Source: Clostridia bacterium (lineage in GTDB: Bacteria; Bacillota; Clostridia; Oscillospirales; Acutalibacteraceae). Taken from it: 54,690 nt of DNA. The stretch covers positions 1 to 54,690 of the forward strand of contig JAFSEF010000127.1 in NCBI GenBank assembly GCA_017435865.1. Reading direction: 5' to 3'. Positions 53,823 to 54,690 of this stretch are shown here, piece by piece; position 1 is the stretch's first letter; every line of letters starts with the position of its first letter. The notes beneath the pieces are model-generated. The model was given only the letters and a program-made list of their open reading frames with translations. It was not told the DNA's origin and made no database searches. The translations under genes and the position numbers were made by a program.

Positions 53823-54323
53823 TTACTCACCTATCGTATCAATAAAGCTGTCTACAAGGTTTTTATGATCAGCCTCACTGATTTCACGACCAAGCACCTG
53901 TTCTGCAATATCAACAGATATTTCAGAAATCTCATTCTTGATTTCATTGACAGCTTTTTTGCGTTCACGTGCAATTTCATTCTCTGCTTTGCGTTTGATG
54001 GATGCAGATTTATCCATTGCTTCACGCACAAGAATATCGCCTGCCGTGGTGGCTCGTGAATGAGCTACACGCAGGATTTCTTCTGCCTCAGCATCTGCAT
54101 TTTTACGTTTTTCGGCATATTCTGCCTTATCTTTTTCGGCCGCTGCCTTTGCGGATTCGGCTTCAGCATACAAGCTGTCAACCTGTGCCTGACGTTGCGC
54201 AAGAATTTTCTGCACAGGCTTGAAAAGAAATTTTTTTACCAAAAATGCAAGAATCAACAGATTGCAGATAGTAACAACAATTTCCGGCCATTGAATTGAA
54301 ATCAATTCCAGGTATTCAGGCAT
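53823..54323 (-). CDS. atpF: F0 ATP synthase b subunit
   Basis: A 166-residue peripheral-stalk subunit with one N-terminal membrane helix (WPEIVVTICNLLILAFLVKKFLFKPV) and a long charged coiled-coil. The ATG at 54323 is preceded by GAAAGGAGG and begins MPEYLELISIQWP; the longer frame, which reads into atpE, is not used. Confidence 0.95.
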   Translation of the reverse strand: MPEYLELISIQWPEIVVTICNLLILAFLVKKFLFKPVQKILAQRQAQVDSLYAEAESAKAAAEKDKAEYAEKRKNADAEAEEILRVAHSRATTAGDILVREAMDKSASIKRKAENEIARERKKAVNEIKNEISEISVDIAEQVLGREISEADHKNLVDSFIDTIGE

Positions 54324-54370
54324 AACTGCGGCCTCCTTTCTTTTACTTTGTTCGTAAATCTTTAAAGAAA

Positions 54371-54690
<320 letters not shown>

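Overview
The window looks like chromosome from an anaerobic, endospore-forming member of the Clostridia, probably an Oscillospirales/Ruminococcaceae-type gut or rumen bacterium. The evidence is a complete spoIIIAA-AH operon, a cotJA-cotJB-cotJC group with yunB, an IspH-ribosomal S1 fusion typical of Clostridia, AT-rich DNA with good sigma-A promoters (17-nt spacers), and many carbohydrate-active enzymes. I see no CRISPR array, insertion sequence, phage gene or rRNA. The species assignment is inference.

Layout. 1-2.8 kb: a small membrane protein and an HD phosphohydrolase on the + strand, then spore-coat genes (yunB, cotJA, cotJB, cotJC) on the - strand. 2.8-7.8 kb: GH27 alpha-galactosidase and GH95 fucosidase-type genes (+), with a convergent sialidase-like gene (-). 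7.8-12.6 kb (-): ispH-rpsA fusion, cmk, a flavoprotein, mazF and a DUF1292 gene. 12.7-17.4 kb (-): the spoIIIA operon. 17.5-21.4 kb (+): a 1310-residue YfhO-DUF4234-LysM fusion. 21.6-32.2 kb: a second glycan region with a GH30/esterase/GH2 operon (-), a secreted sialate O-acetylesterase-like protein (+) and an anchored clan GH-A hydrolase (-). 32.2-34.9 kb (-): a methionine ABC importer, metQ-metN-metI. 35.1-38.9 kb (+): a LOR/SDH-type putative ornithine cyclodeaminase, a YfcC-family transporter and a DUF2974 protein. 39-43.2 kb (-): a radical SAM/SPASM protein, a lipoprotein and an acyl-CoA ligase. 43.4-45.3 kb (+): lysoplasmalogenase-like and PatB/MalY-like genes. 45.4-47.7 kb (-): an anchored GH78-like protein. 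47.9-48.9 kb (-): a PH-like/SHOCT protein behind a long structured RNA leader. 49-54.7 kb (-): tRNA-Leu(UAA) and the F-type ATP synthase genes, with upstream atpB cut off by the window edge.

Glycan enzymes acting on galactosides, fucosides, sialic acid and rhamnosides suggest use of host mucin or plant polysaccharide side chains. Some are membrane-anchored or secreted (GH30, clan GH-A enzyme, GH78, sialate esterase). Others lack a signal peptide (GH95, sialidase, GH2, esterase) and probably act on imported oligosaccharides, although no sugar importer lies in the window.

The best candidates for something new are regulatory. (1) A 218-nt RNA upstream of the SHOCT gene has its 5' end paired to an internal segment, ends in a cUUCGg-capped terminator just before the Shine-Dalgarno, and offers an alternative 10-bp pairing. 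(2) A sigma-A promoter is embedded in a hairpin that hides the Shine-Dalgarno of the DUF1292 gene in spoIIIA read-through RNA, while RNA from the embedded promoter would have it free. (3) The metQ-metN gap holds a terminator followed by a perfect 14-bp palindrome around a -10 box. Also notable are a two-carboxylate Na+-type c subunit, a short epsilon subunit, the ornithine cyclodeaminase/YfcC pair, and the radical SAM-lipoprotein-acyl-CoA ligase operon.
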